Shown piece after piece: positions 29,315 through 30,220 of a stretch of DNA of 30,220 nt. Under the pieces are notes generated by a model. That model was not told the DNA's origin. It did not search any database and saw only the letters and a program-made list of their open reading frames with translations. This DNA is from a virus. The stretch covers positions 1-30,220 of IMG/VR virus record IMGVR_UViG_3300042324_000444; one strand, given 5' to 3'. Made by a program: the position numbers and the translations under genes. Each line of letters begins with the position of its first letter. Positions within the stretch are counted from its first letter, which is position 1.

Positions 29315-30220
29315 ATACAGAAGCAACATTAATCTCTGCTGTATGTAAGAATAAAGATATTAGCACACTGCTTGCAGATAACGTTGATGATCTGTTTACA
29401 TCCCATAGAGATATCTGGGAAAGCCTAAAGTCATACTACTATAAGTTTAAAGCAGTTCCTGAAGCAGGCGTACTTATGGAGCGACATAAAGATTTTGAAC
29501 CAGTTGAGGCTAAGGCAGAGACTGGTTATTACCTAGACATATTAAAGAATGAGTTTATCTCTAACAAGCTTAAGACAATTATTATGCGTGGCGGATCTGC
29601 CCTGAAGGAAGATGCAGCATCTAGAGTTCTTGCACAAATGCAAAGCGACCTTGCTGGACTAAGCCGATACACAAACAACGTAAGAGACTTAGATATTATT
29701 GATGTTGAGAATGCTGCACGACATTATCAATCAGTTAAAGAGCGTTCATCTGTAATGGGCGGAGCCCCAGGAATCCTTACAGGATTTGAAGCGATTGACA
29801 AAGCATACCCAACAGGTATGGCCCCAGGACATTTAATTGTAGCAATTGGTTGGCCAGGAAAGGGTAAGACTTGGTTCACATCATATCTTGCCTGTAAGGC
29901 GTGGGAGCAAGGCTTTAAGCCAATGATTGTATCCCTTGAAATGTCTCCAGAGAATATGCGTGACCGTATCTTTACTATGCTTGGCTCTGGTATATTCCGT
30001 GCAAGCGATTTGTCAAAGGGTGATATTAACATTGATGATTTCCGAAGTTGGGGAAATAAGAAGTTTGAGGGAAAGAATAGTTTTGTTCTTATCTCAAATG
30101 AAGGTGCATCAGAAGTTACTCCTGCAACCATTCAAGGTAAGATAGATCAGCATAAACCAGACTTAGTTATCTTAGATTACCACCAGCTATTCAATGACAA
30201 CAAGCGCTCTAACTCTGAAG
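29311..30220 (+). CDS. DnaB-type replicative helicase (partial, runs off the right end)
   Basis: The first 303 codons are visible. It starts with GTG 29311, overlapping the previous stop. The N-terminal 130 residues are helical (DnaB N-domain-like), then a linker, then the RecA-like motor: Walker A GWPGKGKT (residues 180-187), the DnaB-type SLEMSPENMRDRI motif after it, and Walker B DLVILDYHQLF with its acidic residue at 289. In DnaB helicases this motor unwinds the lagging-strand template as a ring, coupled to primase and polymerase. Arginines are largely CGT/CGA. The rest of the gene, including later motor motifs, is outside the window. Confidence 0.92.
   Translation, partial: MNTEATLISAVCKNKDISTLLADNVDDLFTSHRDIWESLKSYYYKFKAVPEAGVLMERHKDFEPVEAKAETGYYLDILKNEFISNKLKTIIMRGGSALKEDAASRVLAQMQSDLAGLSRYTNNVRDLDIIDVENAARHYQSVKERSSVMGGAPGILTGFEAIDKAYPTGMAPGHLIVAIGWPGKGKTWFTSYLACKAWEQGFKPMIVSLEMSPENMRDRIFTMLGSGIFRASDLSKGDINIDDFRSWGNKKFEGKNSFVLISNEGASEVTPATIQGKIDQHKPDLVILDYHQLFNDNKRSNSE

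Noticed and set aside
1-30220. tRNA genes, integrase or attachment sites
   Set aside because: No cloverleaf-like stretch with a plausible T-arm was seen in the short intergenic gaps, and no recombinase motif occurs in any supported protein.

Overview
This window is a stretch of a tailed, long-tailed (siphovirus-type) bacteriophage genome. Every gene I can support is on the + strand. It covers the late structural module from the end of a gene before the major capsid protein through the tail and host-recognition genes, and then enters a replication module at about 27.2 kb. The DNA is A/T-rich. I cannot fix the host from sequence alone. Several features fit a phage of a low-GC actinobacterium: extended -10 promoters (TGnTATAAT), one gene that looks leaderless, TTG and GTG starts, and a replication cassette (zinc ribbon, HTH protein, small proteins, DnaB-type helicase) that resembles, from memory only, large Streptomyces phages.

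Layout. Positions 1-86 hold the end of an upstream head gene. 102-1151 is an HK97-fold major capsid protein, followed by a terminator and a new promoter. 1254-4358 holds the head-to-tail connection genes: a small helix-extension-helix-like protein, an adaptor, a head-closure protein, a neck/tail-completion protein and a tail terminator. 4474-5196 is the tail tube protein, again followed by a terminator and a promoter. 5297-5964 encodes the tail assembly chaperones, joined by a programmed -1 frameshift at a CCCAAAC heptamer (5587-5593). 5976-12803 is a 2275-residue tape measure protein. 12803-17237 holds three distal tail and baseplate genes. 17262-23822 holds four modular tail proteins with Ig/Fn3, lectin-like and beta-repeat regions. 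The last of these carries a mucin-like run of 43 threonines.

23835-27198 is an accessory block: a Cys-rich small protein, two glycosyltransferases, three small coiled-coil proteins and a small probable virion protein. A regulated-looking boundary follows at 27202-27266: a consensus promoter overlapped by a perfect 8-bp dyad, with a terminator-like hairpin at the very start of the transcript. The replication module runs from 27284 to the window end: a metallophosphoesterase, two small zinc-binding proteins, an HTH protein, two small conserved proteins and the first 303 codons of a DnaB-type helicase. These genes are packed with 1 to 55-nt overlaps.

How it works together. The capsid and tail tube proteins, which a virion needs in most copies, each end a transcription unit with a strong terminator and use CGT-rich arginine codons. 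Lower-copy genes restart from extended -10 promoters just downstream. The most interesting hypothesis is that the two glycosyltransferases decorate the threonine-rich stalk of the fibre encoded just upstream. No integrase, lysis gene, tRNA or CRISPR array is visible, and no gap longer than 120 bases lacks a gene.
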